Origin: Acinetobacter soli
GTDB taxonomy: Bacteria; Pseudomonadota; Gammaproteobacteria; Pseudomonadales; Moraxellaceae
Length of the DNA: 64,000 nucleotides
NCBI RefSeq assembly: GCF_000760595.1
Contig: NZ_BBNM01000002.1
Span: 186,001 to 250,000 of the forward strand
Direction: 5' to 3'
Below are positions 46,344 through 53,993 of the stretch, one piece after another. The position numbers and the translations under genes are program-made. The notes under the pieces were generated by a model. It did not search any database and had not been told where the DNA came from. It worked only from the letters and a program-made list of their open reading frames with translations. How positions within the stretch are numbered: position 1 is the stretch's first letter; each line of letters opens with the position of its first letter.

Positions 46344-47342
46344 ATGCTCACAGTGAAAAATTATGCAGGCTCGGTTTATGGCGGACTTGGGCAACTCCTG
46401 ATGTGCTATTGCGAGGCCGAACAGCTGCCAGTACCCGACCGTTTACAGGCGATTCAACGGCTTGAGCGCTTTGACTATGTAGTGTGGCGTGAGCTATTAG
46501 ATGAGTTGTATCAGTTACGCCCTATAGCGGGGCTGGGCTTAAAAATTGCGAGCCACGTACAACCTAAACATTTGGGCATTTTGGCTTATATTGCGCTGTC
46601 GTGTGAAAGTTTGGGCGATGCACTCAAGCGCTATCAAGATTTTTATCGACTGGTTTACGATGGTAGCCCGCTGAAGGTCGAGCAGTACGGTGCTTATTTT
46701 TCTATTCGCTGGGAAGAACCCGAACCCCACCCGACCCAGCTTACCGACGAAATTGCCATGGCGCTGATGCTGCAATTTTTACAGCAGTTTATGTGCAAAA
46801 CCCGTATCGAGCTGTATGAAGTGCATTTTATCAATCCACTTCCCAAAGATGCGCCAGTCTATAACCGTTATTTTCAGTGTCCGGTACGGTTTTCACAGCC
46901 GAAAACCCAGCTTTTGATTCCGCTTAGTGAAGCCAGCAAGGTCGTGGGCAATGCCGATCACACCCTACAGCAATTGCTGATGCAGCAAGCACACGCCCTG
47001 CTCGATCGCTTGCCACACTCGACCCAACTCGACCAGCGCTTGCAGCAAATGATTTTAAAAGGCTTACAGCAAAACCAGTACCAGATTGAAGTCATTGCAC
47101 AGCAGCTGGGTACTTCGGTACGCCAGTTACAGCGCCATTTGCAGCAGCAACACAGTAGCTATCAGCAGCGGGTACAGCAAGTGCGCTACATGCTGGCCAC
47201 CGAATACCTGAGCGATCCGCACCTCAGCCTGCAAGACATCGCCTTGTTACTGTGTTATTCAGAACAAAGTGCTTTTCAACGGGCCTTTAAACACTGGTCG
47301 GGGCAAACACCGCAGCAGTGGCGACAGCAATCACGCCGTTAG
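46344..47342 (+). CDS. AraC-family transcriptional regulator
   Basis: A 332-residue regulator with an Arabinose_bd-type N-terminal domain, about 15-200 (GLKIASHVQPKHLGILAYIA, CESLGDALKRYQDFYRLVYD). The C-terminal double helix-turn-helix runs at about 235-330 (IEVIAQQLGTSVRQLQRHLQ, then DIALLLCYSEQSAFQRAFKHW). The layout resembles OruR-type regulators. It is divergent from the di-iron hydroxylase, which it probably controls through the direct repeats between them. Its end overlaps the convergent small gene by four bases. Confidence 0.9.
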   Translation: MLTVKNYAGSVYGGLGQLLMCYCEAEQLPVPDRLQAIQRLERFDYVVWRELLDELYQLRPIAGLGLKIASHVQPKHLGILAYIALSCESLGDALKRYQDFYRLVYDGSPLKVEQYGAYFSIRWEEPEPHPTQLTDEIAMALMLQFLQQFMCKTRIELYEVHFINPLPKDAPVYNRYFQCPVRFSQPKTQLLIPLSEASKVVGNADHTLQQLLMQQAHALLDRLPHSTQLDQRLQQMILKGLQQNQYQIEVIAQQLGTSVRQLQRHLQQQHSSYQQRVQQVRYMLATEYLSDPHLSLQDIALLLCYSEQSAFQRAFKHWSGQTPQQWRQQSRR

Positions 47343-47581
47343 GCAAATGGATTATCGATTTCGTCGGGATCGGGGCGCTCTAAACGTTCGGGCAAAGGTG
47401 ATGCCTCAAGCTCGGTCACCACAGCATTAATGACACTTTGTAAGGCTTTGGCAAATGCTAGGCCTTGCTGATCTTTGGTCAGTTGTAGATTGCCATAAAC
47501 GCTCACGCAGTCGGTCTGGTTTTCGATGGTAAGATCGTCAATTGCCATGGACTCGGTGCCATTGACATAAGGTGTAAACAT
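47339..47581 (-). CDS. Small protein of unknown function
   Basis: Unrecognised 80-residue protein starting MFTPYVNGTESMAIDDLTIE, acidic, without signal peptide or helices, ending RLERPDPDEIDNPFA. The middle (SVYGNLQLTKDQQGLAFAKA) looks like a small folded domain. AAGG before the ATG at 47581 supports this start over the longer frame from 47644. The stop overlaps the convergent araC stop region by four bases. Confidence 0.65.
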   Translation of the reverse strand: MFTPYVNGTESMAIDDLTIENQTDCVSVYGNLQLTKDQQGLAFAKALQSVINAVVTELEASPLPERLERPDPDEIDNPFA

Positions 47582-47665
47582 GCTCGGCCTTTTCTTATGA
47601 TTGTATGAGTGTTTTAGCTTGCAGCGATTTGCGCGTGATTGCAACGGGCAAATCGCTGTATGCTG

Positions 47666-48688
47666 TTAGCGTAAAATCTGCAAGAAATAGTGCAGTAAGG
47701 CATCGACCAGTTGCTTGATTAAAGCCTGCTTGGTGTCGTCGTCGATTCCGTCCGAAGACGACGGTGGCATCGATCCGCTGCTTTGCTGGGTAAACTGCTT
47801 GCTTGTGGCTGCAATGGTGTCAGAAGATGCCTCTTCGGCACATTGGCTCTCGCCATCCCAGTGTGCATAGGCCAGTGGTTGGTTTGGCTTAACCTGCGCA
47901 GCGGTTTTAGGCAGCTGATAGACATTGCGTTTTTGCTCTTCGGTCAACTGCGGGAACAGGTTGATTCCGAGTTTTTCCTCTAAATAACACACACTGACCA
48001 CATTGACCTGCAACGAGTTGTTGTTGGGTGCATAGTACGCGCCAACGGCACCTGTTTTCGGGATATACACCGCCTTATACACCGCAGTCGGGACAATCAC
48101 GCCACGGCCAATGGTTTTTAGGCGTTGCCCTTCAAATAATGGCCCGGTGACCACGTAGACATCTTGCTTTTGCTTGACCACAATCGCACGGGTGGCCTCT
48201 TCAAGCTCACGCCAAATATGCTGATTGTTTTTGGGTGCCTGTGGCACCATGTTTGCCAGTGAGAAACTGTCATGCTGGGCTTTTAAATCGCCCATGTCAC
48301 CGTTGGGTGCCATATGCCCGCGGTCGTAGCCCGAGCCACGATAATCGCTCAATAATGCGCGATGTGCTGCATTGCCTACACGGGTTTCTTCATGAAAACT
48401 GTCTTCACGCTTGAGCTTCACGCTCAGGCGCGCTGGATTGAGATATTCGGCCGACCACAATGGTGTTTTGGAAACCCCGGAATACATCACATTAAAGCCG
48501 TTAAAGCACAGCGCATAACTATTGTTTTGCAGGCTCTGCTTCATCAGCACAGGTGGAACGTCACGGTAAAACTGATTCAAACAGCCCGTGTTATGTTTGA
48601 GCGGTGATATCCACTGGCTGATTTTGCCTTCGCCAAAAGCGACCGCAAAACTGCCCACGGCCACTACGCCCAACAGGAGTTTTCCCAT
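47666..48688 (-). CDS. DNA/RNA non-specific endonuclease, probably exported
   Basis: A 340-residue protein from the ATG at 48688 with a hydrophobic N-terminus (MGKLLLGVVAVGSFAVAF) that could be a signal or anchor. A beta-beta-alpha-metal nuclease domain of the NUC1 family follows: the catalytic motif is GYDRGHMAPNGDM, then FSLANMVPQAPKNNQHIW with the metal-binding Asn. It ends in a Ser-rich low-complexity segment and a final hydrophobic stretch. Roles in nutrient recovery or competition are typical for the family. A frame extending to 48781 is open but lacks support. Confidence 0.85.
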   Translation of the reverse strand: MGKLLLGVVAVGSFAVAFGEGKISQWISPLKHNTGCLNQFYRDVPPVLMKQSLQNNSYALCFNGFNVMYSGVSKTPLWSAEYLNPARLSVKLKREDSFHEETRVGNAAHRALLSDYRGSGYDRGHMAPNGDMGDLKAQHDSFSLANMVPQAPKNNQHIWRELEEATRAIVVKQKQDVYVVTGPLFEGQRLKTIGRGVIVPTAVYKAVYIPKTGAVGAYYAPNNNSLQVNVVSVCYLEEKLGINLFPQLTEEQKRNVYQLPKTAAQVKPNQPLAYAHWDGESQCAEEASSDTIAATSKQFTQQSSGSMPPSSSDGIDDDTKQALIKQLVDALLHYFLQILR

Positions 48689-48965
48689 GTACTGATTCTT
48701 TTTTCGTGCCACGCGCGATTCGATATCTAAACCAAAACAAAAGCTTAACAAGCCCGGATTTGCCTGTACATCAAGGCACACCCCAATCGATCAAAGCATC
48801 AACACAAATTGATCAATAAATAATCTATACGCGTAACAATTTGTCGTTTTAATTTTATTGTTCGCTTTCAAAGTGCTTGTGTTTCGTATCTTTGATTGAA
48901 ACAGCCGTCAGGGTTATGACAAGGTAGACCCCTGTAAACGATAAGATGAAAAATAGGTATTACAT

Positions 48966-49382
48966 ATGAAAGCCCAGTTATTGTGTTCAGTCGCGTTGAT
49001 TACAGGTACGCTTAGCATGACCGCATTTGCCGAAGCGCCTGTACAAGCAGGCGAAACGCTTGAAAGCTTATCGCAAGTGAGAGTATCGACCACAGTGAAT
49101 GGCCAGCCAGGCTCAATTGCAGATTTGGTTAACAGCGGTAAAGTGCAAGTGATTGCAGGTGCTCAGCCTAGCGCACCAGCGATGCAACCAGCGCCCGCTC
49201 CTGAAATGGCGGGTGGTGCCGAAGCGCCTATGCAGGCGCCAGCAAATGCAGCGATGCCAGCACCCGAAGCCGCAGCGATGCCGGCACCTGAAGCAACTAC
49301 ACAACCATCTGGTGCAGCAGCGCCACAGGCTCCACATGCCAACGCCATGCCTGAGCAGCCTGCGCCAATGCAAGCTGAATAA
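48966..49382 (+). CDS. Exported Ala/Pro/Met-rich protein of unknown function
   Basis: A 138-residue precursor with a signal peptide (MKAQLLCSVALITGTLSMTA, cut likely after FAEA), a short ordered part (SLSQVRVSTTVNGQPGSIAD) and then a long low-complexity tail from about residue 68, built of Ala, Pro, Met and Gln (repeats such as MPAPEAAAMPAPEATTQ). The tail looks disordered and could span the periplasm or bind cell wall. I do not recognise a family. Single gene with its own terminator. Confidence 0.75.
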   Translation: MKAQLLCSVALITGTLSMTAFAEAPVQAGETLESLSQVRVSTTVNGQPGSIADLVNSGKVQVIAGAQPSAPAMQPAPAPEMAGGAEAPMQAPANAAMPAPEAAAMPAPEATTQPSGAAAPQAPHANAMPEQPAPMQAE

Positions 49383-49394
49383 GCCAACCGGCAT

Positions 49395-49428
49395 AAAAAA
49401 ACCAAGGCAGTTGCCTTGGTTTTTTTAT
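49395..49428. terminator. Bidirectional terminator between the Ala/Pro-rich gene and kup
   Basis: AAAAAACCAAGGCA and TGCCTTGGTTTTTT form a 14-bp stem with a 2-base gap (GT); T runs on both strands serve the convergent genes. Confidence 0.92.
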
Positions 49429-49430
49429 GT

Positions 49431-51311
49431 TCAGATTTCGATTTGACTGCCCATTTCGACCACACGGTTAGGCGGGATCTGATAAAAATCACTCACCGGA
49501 CTGGTATTACGTTGCATCGAAATAAACAGCTTTTCACGCCAAGGCGACATGCCGTCTCCTACGGTATGAATGAGACGATCACGAGAAATAAAGAAGCTGA
49601 TTTGCATCATGTCAAATTCGAGACCCAATGCCTCATAAGCCTGCTGTAACGCTTGCGGAATGTTGGGCTGATCTTTAAAGCCGTAATTCATCGAAATACG
49701 ATAAAAATGATCGTCCATTTTTTCAATCTCGATCCGATCGGCATCGCTTACATACGGAATATCCTTGGTAAACACTGTCACCATGATATTGCGATTGTGC
49801 AACACCTTGTTGTGCTTGATGTTGTGCAACATGGCATGCGGCACAATATTCTGATTACCGGTCAGAAAAATTGCATCGCCCGGTACAAAATGAGTTTCCG
49901 AGCTTAAACCGATACTTTTAATAAACAGCCCTATCGGTAAGGCATCGGTTTCCAAACGATGATGCACAATTTCACGGCCACGTTTCCATGTCATCAAGAT
50001 GGTAAACACCACCACCCCAATCACAAACGGCACCCATCCACCAGACAGAATCTTAAGCGAGGTCGACGCCACAAAAATTGCATCGAGGGTAAAAAACGGA
50101 ATAGCAAACAGTGCCACTTTCCACCACGGCCACCCCCAGGCACCATGTGCAAGTACCGCAATCAAAATGGTGACACAGAGCATGGTCATGGTGACTGCTA
50201 CCCCGTATGCACTGGCCAAATTGCTGCTTTTTTCAAACAGGATAATCAGGATAAATACTGAGATATACAGCACCCAGTTGATAAACGGCACATAGATCTG
50301 GCCTTGCTCGACATCGGAGGTATGAATCACGGTTAAACGCGGTAAATAGCGCAATTGAATGGCCTGATTAACCATAGAAAATACACCGGTAATTACCGCT
50401 TGCGAGGCAATGACGGCGGCCGCAGTGGCCAGCCCGATCATAGGAAAAAGCGCCCACTCGGGTACCAGTAAATAAAACGGATTCGACACCGCTTGCGGAT
50501 CGCGCAACAACAGCGCGCCCTGACCGGCATAGTTCAGCATCAGGCTTGGACACACCACAATAAACCACGCCAGACGAATTGGCATACGCCCGAAATGGCC
50601 CATATCGGCATATAAGGCTTCTCCACCTGTCATGGTGAGTACCACAGAACCCATGGCCACAAAAGCCACAAACGGCTGATGTATGGCAAACTCAAACGCC
50701 CAGATTGGATTGATAAACCATAAAATATGTGGAGTTTGAATAATACTCCATAGCCCAAGTGCGCCAATGGAGATAAACCAGAGCATGGTGATCGGGCCAA
50801 AAAACTTGCCCATGGTGGCCGTACCATGGCGCTGAATTACAAACAGTGCCGTAAGAATACCCAGCCCAATTGGCATAAGCCATTGATCAAATGCAGGCGT
50901 GGCAATACTTAAGCCCTCGATGGCCGAGAGCACCGAAATGGCAGGCGTGATAATACCATCGCCAAAAAATAGCGAGGCACCAATAAAGCCCAGCGCAATC
51001 AGGTAGATTTTTTTGTTGGGATCAAGCTGTTTGATACGCAGCAACAAGGCCAGTAGCGACATAATGCCGCCTTCGCCGTTGTTGTCGGCACGCATGACGA
51101 TGCTGACGTATTTGAAACTGATGGAGAGCGTAATGCACCAAAAGATTAAAGATAGGATGCCAAAGACCGTCGCTTCAGAGATATTCACATGCGCACTGGT
51201 GAACGTCTGAGCAAAGGCATACAAGGGACTGGTCCCGATATCCCCAAACACTACCCCTAAGGCGGCTAAAGTCATCGCTGGAAGCGCGACTTTTTTTGCA
51301 GAACTTTGCAT
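49431..51311 (-). CDS. kup: Low-affinity potassium transporter Kup
   Basis: Proton-coupled potassium importer of the KUP/HAK family. From the ATG at 51311 it has 626 residues, the normal length: the first helix has [17 protein letters not shown], followed by eleven more helices, [19 protein letters not shown] near 105, and a cytoplasmic C-terminal domain ([20 protein letters not shown]) ending [14 protein letters not shown]. An open frame to 51356 adds 15 residues that do not fit the family. It is divergent from tRNA-Ser. Confidence 0.95.
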   Translation of the reverse strand: MQSSAKKVALPAMTLAALGVVFGDIGTSPLYAFAQTFTSAHVNISEATVFGILSLIFWCITLSISFKYVSIVMRADNNGEGGIMSLLALLLRIKQLDPNKKIYLIALGFIGASLFFGDGIITPAISVLSAIEGLSIATPAFDQWLMPIGLGILTALFVIQRHGTATMGKFFGPITMLWFISIGALGLWSIIQTPHILWFINPIWAFEFAIHQPFVAFVAMGSVVLTMTGGEALYADMGHFGRMPIRLAWFIVVCPSLMLNYAGQGALLLRDPQAVSNPFYLLVPEWALFPMIGLATAAAVIASQAVITGVFSMVNQAIQLRYLPRLTVIHTSDVEQGQIYVPFINWVLYISVFILIILFEKSSNLASAYGVAVTMTMLCVTILIAVLAHGAWGWPWWKVALFAIPFFTLDAIFVASTSLKILSGGWVPFVIGVVVFTILMTWKRGREIVHHRLETDALPIGLFIKSIGLSSETHFVPGDAIFLTGNQNIVPHAMLHNIKHNKVLHNRNIMVTVFTKDIPYVSDADRIEIEKMDDHFYRISMNYGFKDQPNIPQALQQAYEALGLEFDMMQISFFISRDRLIHTVGDGMSPWREKLFISMQRNTSPVSDFYQIPPNRVVEMGSQIEI

Positions 51312-51394
51312 ATAATATCTTCGATTTGGAACAGTATTTTTTCGCAATATTATCACTAAGTTCTAAGTTTTTCTCTAAATCAATTGTTTCATAC

Positions 51395-51423
51395 TTGGCA
51401 GAATACAAAATATTCGCTATTAT
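51395..51423 (+). promoter_or_regulatory. Promoter of tRNA-Ser
   Basis: TTGGCA (51395-51400) and TATTAT (51418-51423) are 17 bases apart, placing the start of transcription a few bases before the tRNA at 51434. Confidence 0.7.
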
Positions 51424-51433
51424 CGCTCGCCTT

Positions 51434-51523
51434 GGTGAGGTGTCCGAGTGGCTGAAGGAGCACGCCTGGAAAGTGTGTATACGTTTACGCGTATCGAGGG
51501 TTCGAATCCCTCTCTCACCGCCA
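51434..51523 (+). tRNA. tRNA-Ser (anticodon GGA), island attachment target
   Basis: A 90-base class II tRNA with encoded CCA. Acceptor GGTGAGG pairs with CTCTCACC-type 3' end; the anticodon loop CTGGAAA holds GGA; the long variable arm is GTGTATACG..CGTATCG; the T loop is TTCGAAT. A decayed P4-type integrase begins about 250 bases beyond its 3' end, the usual arrangement for a tRNA that served as an attachment site. Confidence 0.96.
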
Positions 51524-51777
51524 AAATATACGAAGTAGCCACCGTAACGAAAAAGCTTGATCTTGAAGAGGTTGGGCTTTTTTTATGTCTGAACGAATCT
51601 GATTTCAACTATTGTAATCTTGATATATCGGCAAGATATAAATGATAGGCAGGATTATTTAGTTGTAATTTTACCCCAAACTCTAAACGGAATGATCAGC
51701 GCATACTGAAAAGTACCCTTTTCAGAGCACTCTCGATGGGGTGGATTAGAAACAGTAAAGTTATTATTAAAGAAACA
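51524..51777 (+). other. Left junction of the tRNA-Ser island
   Basis: Between tRNA-Ser and the first readable integrase codons. An imperfect hairpin with AAAAGC and GCTTTTTTT ends near 51550-51585 and probably terminates the tRNA transcript. The remainder is AT-rich and likely holds the lost N-terminus of the integrase. I see no complete gene. Confidence 0.5.
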
Positions 51778-52597
51778 ACCTACTTACACGACCTTTCTAT
51801 ATTTGAAAAAGATCCGTTCCCTACTTTAGGTAATTTGCCAATTGATCAAATTAAAGGGAAAGATGCACTTGTCTGTGCTAAAAAATTGAAGAACGCGACG
51901 CACAAGAAATAACTAAACGCTCAATACTTTCAACTGGACGTATTTTCCGCTTTGCGATTCGTAAAGGCATTAGTGAGAATGATCCTACATCTCACTTACA
52001 AGAAGCCCTAAAGCCCCGTAAGTAATAAATATGGCGCGTCTGGATATTTCCGAATTTCTTGCCTTTTTTTGAACGTATGGATCGCTATCATGACAAACTC
52101 ATTATTAGATAAGTCCTACATTTAATGACTCTCACCTTTGTAAGAACAGCAGAGCTTAGAATAATGGAGTTGAGTGAGATTGATTTTGATAATCATTTAT
52201 ATCTTATTCTTGCATACAAAATGAAAATGGCTCTACTTCATATTGTTCCTTTGTGGAGACAAGCTGTTGAGTTAGTTGAGGGGATAAGACCTATCACAGG
52301 TAACAAGCAATTCGTTTTTTTAATCACAGTAAAGCGAAACCCTTAAGTAATAATGCTCTTTTGAGGGCAAATCGAACAATGGGATATATGGGAAAAATGA
52401 CAGGGCATGGATTCCGAGGACTTGCATCTACAACATTATATGAACAAGGTTATATGCATGATGCGATTGAAATACAACTAGCACACACCGTTGGCAACTC
52501 GGTTTCTCAGGCTTACAACCATGCCCAAAATCTAGGCTACCGAGTTAAGATGATGCAGGAGTGGTCTGTTTTCATTGATGAGTTGAGGAATAAATAA
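51778..52597 (+). pseudogene. Decayed P4-type tyrosine integrase
   Basis: Collinear fragments of one integrase occur in several frames. First are IFEKDPFPTLGNLPIDQIKG and (after a shift at an A run near 51885) IEERDAQEITKRSILSTGRI ending in stops near 52023. Next comes LTFVRTAELRIMELSEIDFD with HIVPLWRQAVELVEGIRPIT. After another shift follows the catalytic C-terminus MTGHGFRGLASTTLYEQGYM and IQLAHTVGNSVSQAYNHA. HGFR and the following His-containing box are intact, but the catalytic Tyr context has drifted. At least three disruptions make it inactive. It faces away from tRNA-Ser as island integrases do. Confidence 0.88.
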
Positions 52598-52678
52598 TCC
52601 TTCAACATAAAACAGAGCCCCAGAATATTAAAAGTTGGAAAGTAATTTTTAGAGGAAGCAAAAGATAGTCTCAATCGA

Positions 52679-53629
52679 TTACTCATTGACGTTAAGGACT
52701 TTTTCTACAATGATGTATTCATTAGGAATTACGATCTGTTTCTCAATATTTTTAACTTTATAAGAAATTAAGGTATTTTTACCAATACCCTGAAATAAGA
52801 CTTTTATATCTTTAAAGATAAAAATTTTATGCTGGCTCAGTTGTTCAGTAGTCGTTTTTGGTAGTTCAATCAAATTGGCATAAGGTTCTTTAATATACAG
52901 AGTAGTCTTTTCTATTCTAACACCTGTTTTTTGCATCGTGAAATCTAAGAATATTTTGCCAATATCTCCAATAAAAAACATAGGTACAATAGGAATAAGG
53001 ATAAGAAAGAACGATATTTGTATACTGTCTTTAATATGTGTTTCTAATCTCTTTAATTTAGCTCTTGCGAATGTTTTAAGATTTTCACTGGCATCAGAAT
53101 CATCAATAATATCTTGCATGTTCTCAAACTTATTACTAAATTCCTTTATCTTCTGCCTATTTATGAAAAAAGCATAGTAAAACAGAGAAATAAAGGATGA
53201 AGTAAGAGCTACGTAAAGGCTAATTTTCCAGTGCAATAGCAATAAATCCGAAATAATATGTAAAAAATATAAAGATATTCCTAATGTGAGGATGCTAATT
53301 TTTGGAAAGGGAAATTTTTTGCCTATTCTCGTATGTGGTGGTGAATACTTATCTACGATGCTAAAGATAAGGTATACCATTGGCATCAAGGAGATACCAA
53401 AGAAAAAGAGTACCATGCTTAATCCCGCATAAACGATAGAACATGCAACAAAAATAAGTAAGAAAATAAGTGTATCACCAAAACTAATTTCAGAAGGGAT
53501 ATATCCAATAGTTAGAAGATAAGCAACTAAACACAATATTCCTATTGCAACAATAGCTTTAATTATTGTTAACCCCACCTCATGCCACTGCATAAAGTTA
53601 TTTAAAAGTCTTATTATTAAGTAACTCAT
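52679..53629 (-). CDS. Unrecognised AT-rich membrane protein in the island
   Basis: About 316 residues from the ATG at 53629 (an in-frame TTG at 53644 adds five). Two pairs of N-terminal helices (IIKAIVAIGILCLVAYLLTI and FLLIFVACSIVYAGLSMVLF) are followed by two more (ILTLGISLYFLHIISDLLLL and ISLYVALTSSFISLFYYAFF). A cytoplasmic charged coiled-coil-like segment comes next (KIKEFSNKFENMQDIIDDSD), then one more helix (SFFLILIPIVPMFFIGDIGK) and a C-terminal beta-rich domain. No family comes to mind. Codon use is strongly A/T-biased. It lies between the dead integrase and the restriction operon, on the opposite strand. Confidence 0.75.
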   Translation of the reverse strand: MSYLIIRLLNNFMQWHEVGLTIIKAIVAIGILCLVAYLLTIGYIPSEISFGDTLIFLLIFVACSIVYAGLSMVLFFFGISLMPMVYLIFSIVDKYSPPHTRIGKKFPFPKISILTLGISLYFLHIISDLLLLHWKISLYVALTSSFISLFYYAFFINRQKIKEFSNKFENMQDIIDDSDASENLKTFARAKLKRLETHIKDSIQISFFLILIPIVPMFFIGDIGKIFLDFTMQKTGVRIEKTTLYIKEPYANLIELPKTTTEQLSQHKIFIFKDIKVLFQGIGKNTLISYKVKNIEKQIVIPNEYIIVEKVLNVNE

Positions 53630-53644
53630 TAATTGTCTGACCAA

Positions 53645-53993
53645 ATTTGCGTAATGCTATTTTTAATTTCTATAGTTTGACTATCCCACCCTAGTCAAAA
53701 TTCAATGTTAACACATTGATTTAATTAAATATATACCAAAATAATTTAACTTAAAGACTACTTACTCAGTAAACAGAAAAAATAGAACTTATGAAAAGCT
53801 AAAATTAACCACTTTTTTACCATTTGATAAACTGGAATGGGAGACTCGAACTCAATTTGAGCCTAGCTCTGACGTCTTAGATTGTCATACAATAAATCAA
53901 TTTTTCTAGCTTTTTATCATTCCTGTATGTTTGAAATCTCAATTTTGCTAATATCCTCTTCAACTTTCGCTTTATCCTGATGTTACATTCAAT
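53645..53993. other. Divergent spacer upstream of hsdM with tRNA-tail-like sequence
   Basis: About 350 AT-rich bases carrying the promoters of hsdM and the membrane protein. Around 53833-53853 the minus strand reads like a tRNA T arm (GAGTTCGAGTCTC) followed by CCATTCCA, and next to it is a palindrome CTCAA-T-TTGAG (53851-53861). Either could be a scar of integration or a regulator site; neither is certain. hsdM has no clear ribosome site. Confidence 0.4.

Noticed and set aside
46241..46351. Longer hydroxylase frame starting inside the araC gene
   Set aside because: It crosses the divergent promoter and the direct repeats, and GAGGAG is placed before the ATG at 46240.
52125..52346. A separate 73-residue protein in the integrase region
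   Set aside because: Its sequence is the middle part of the integrase, cut off by frameshifts on both sides.
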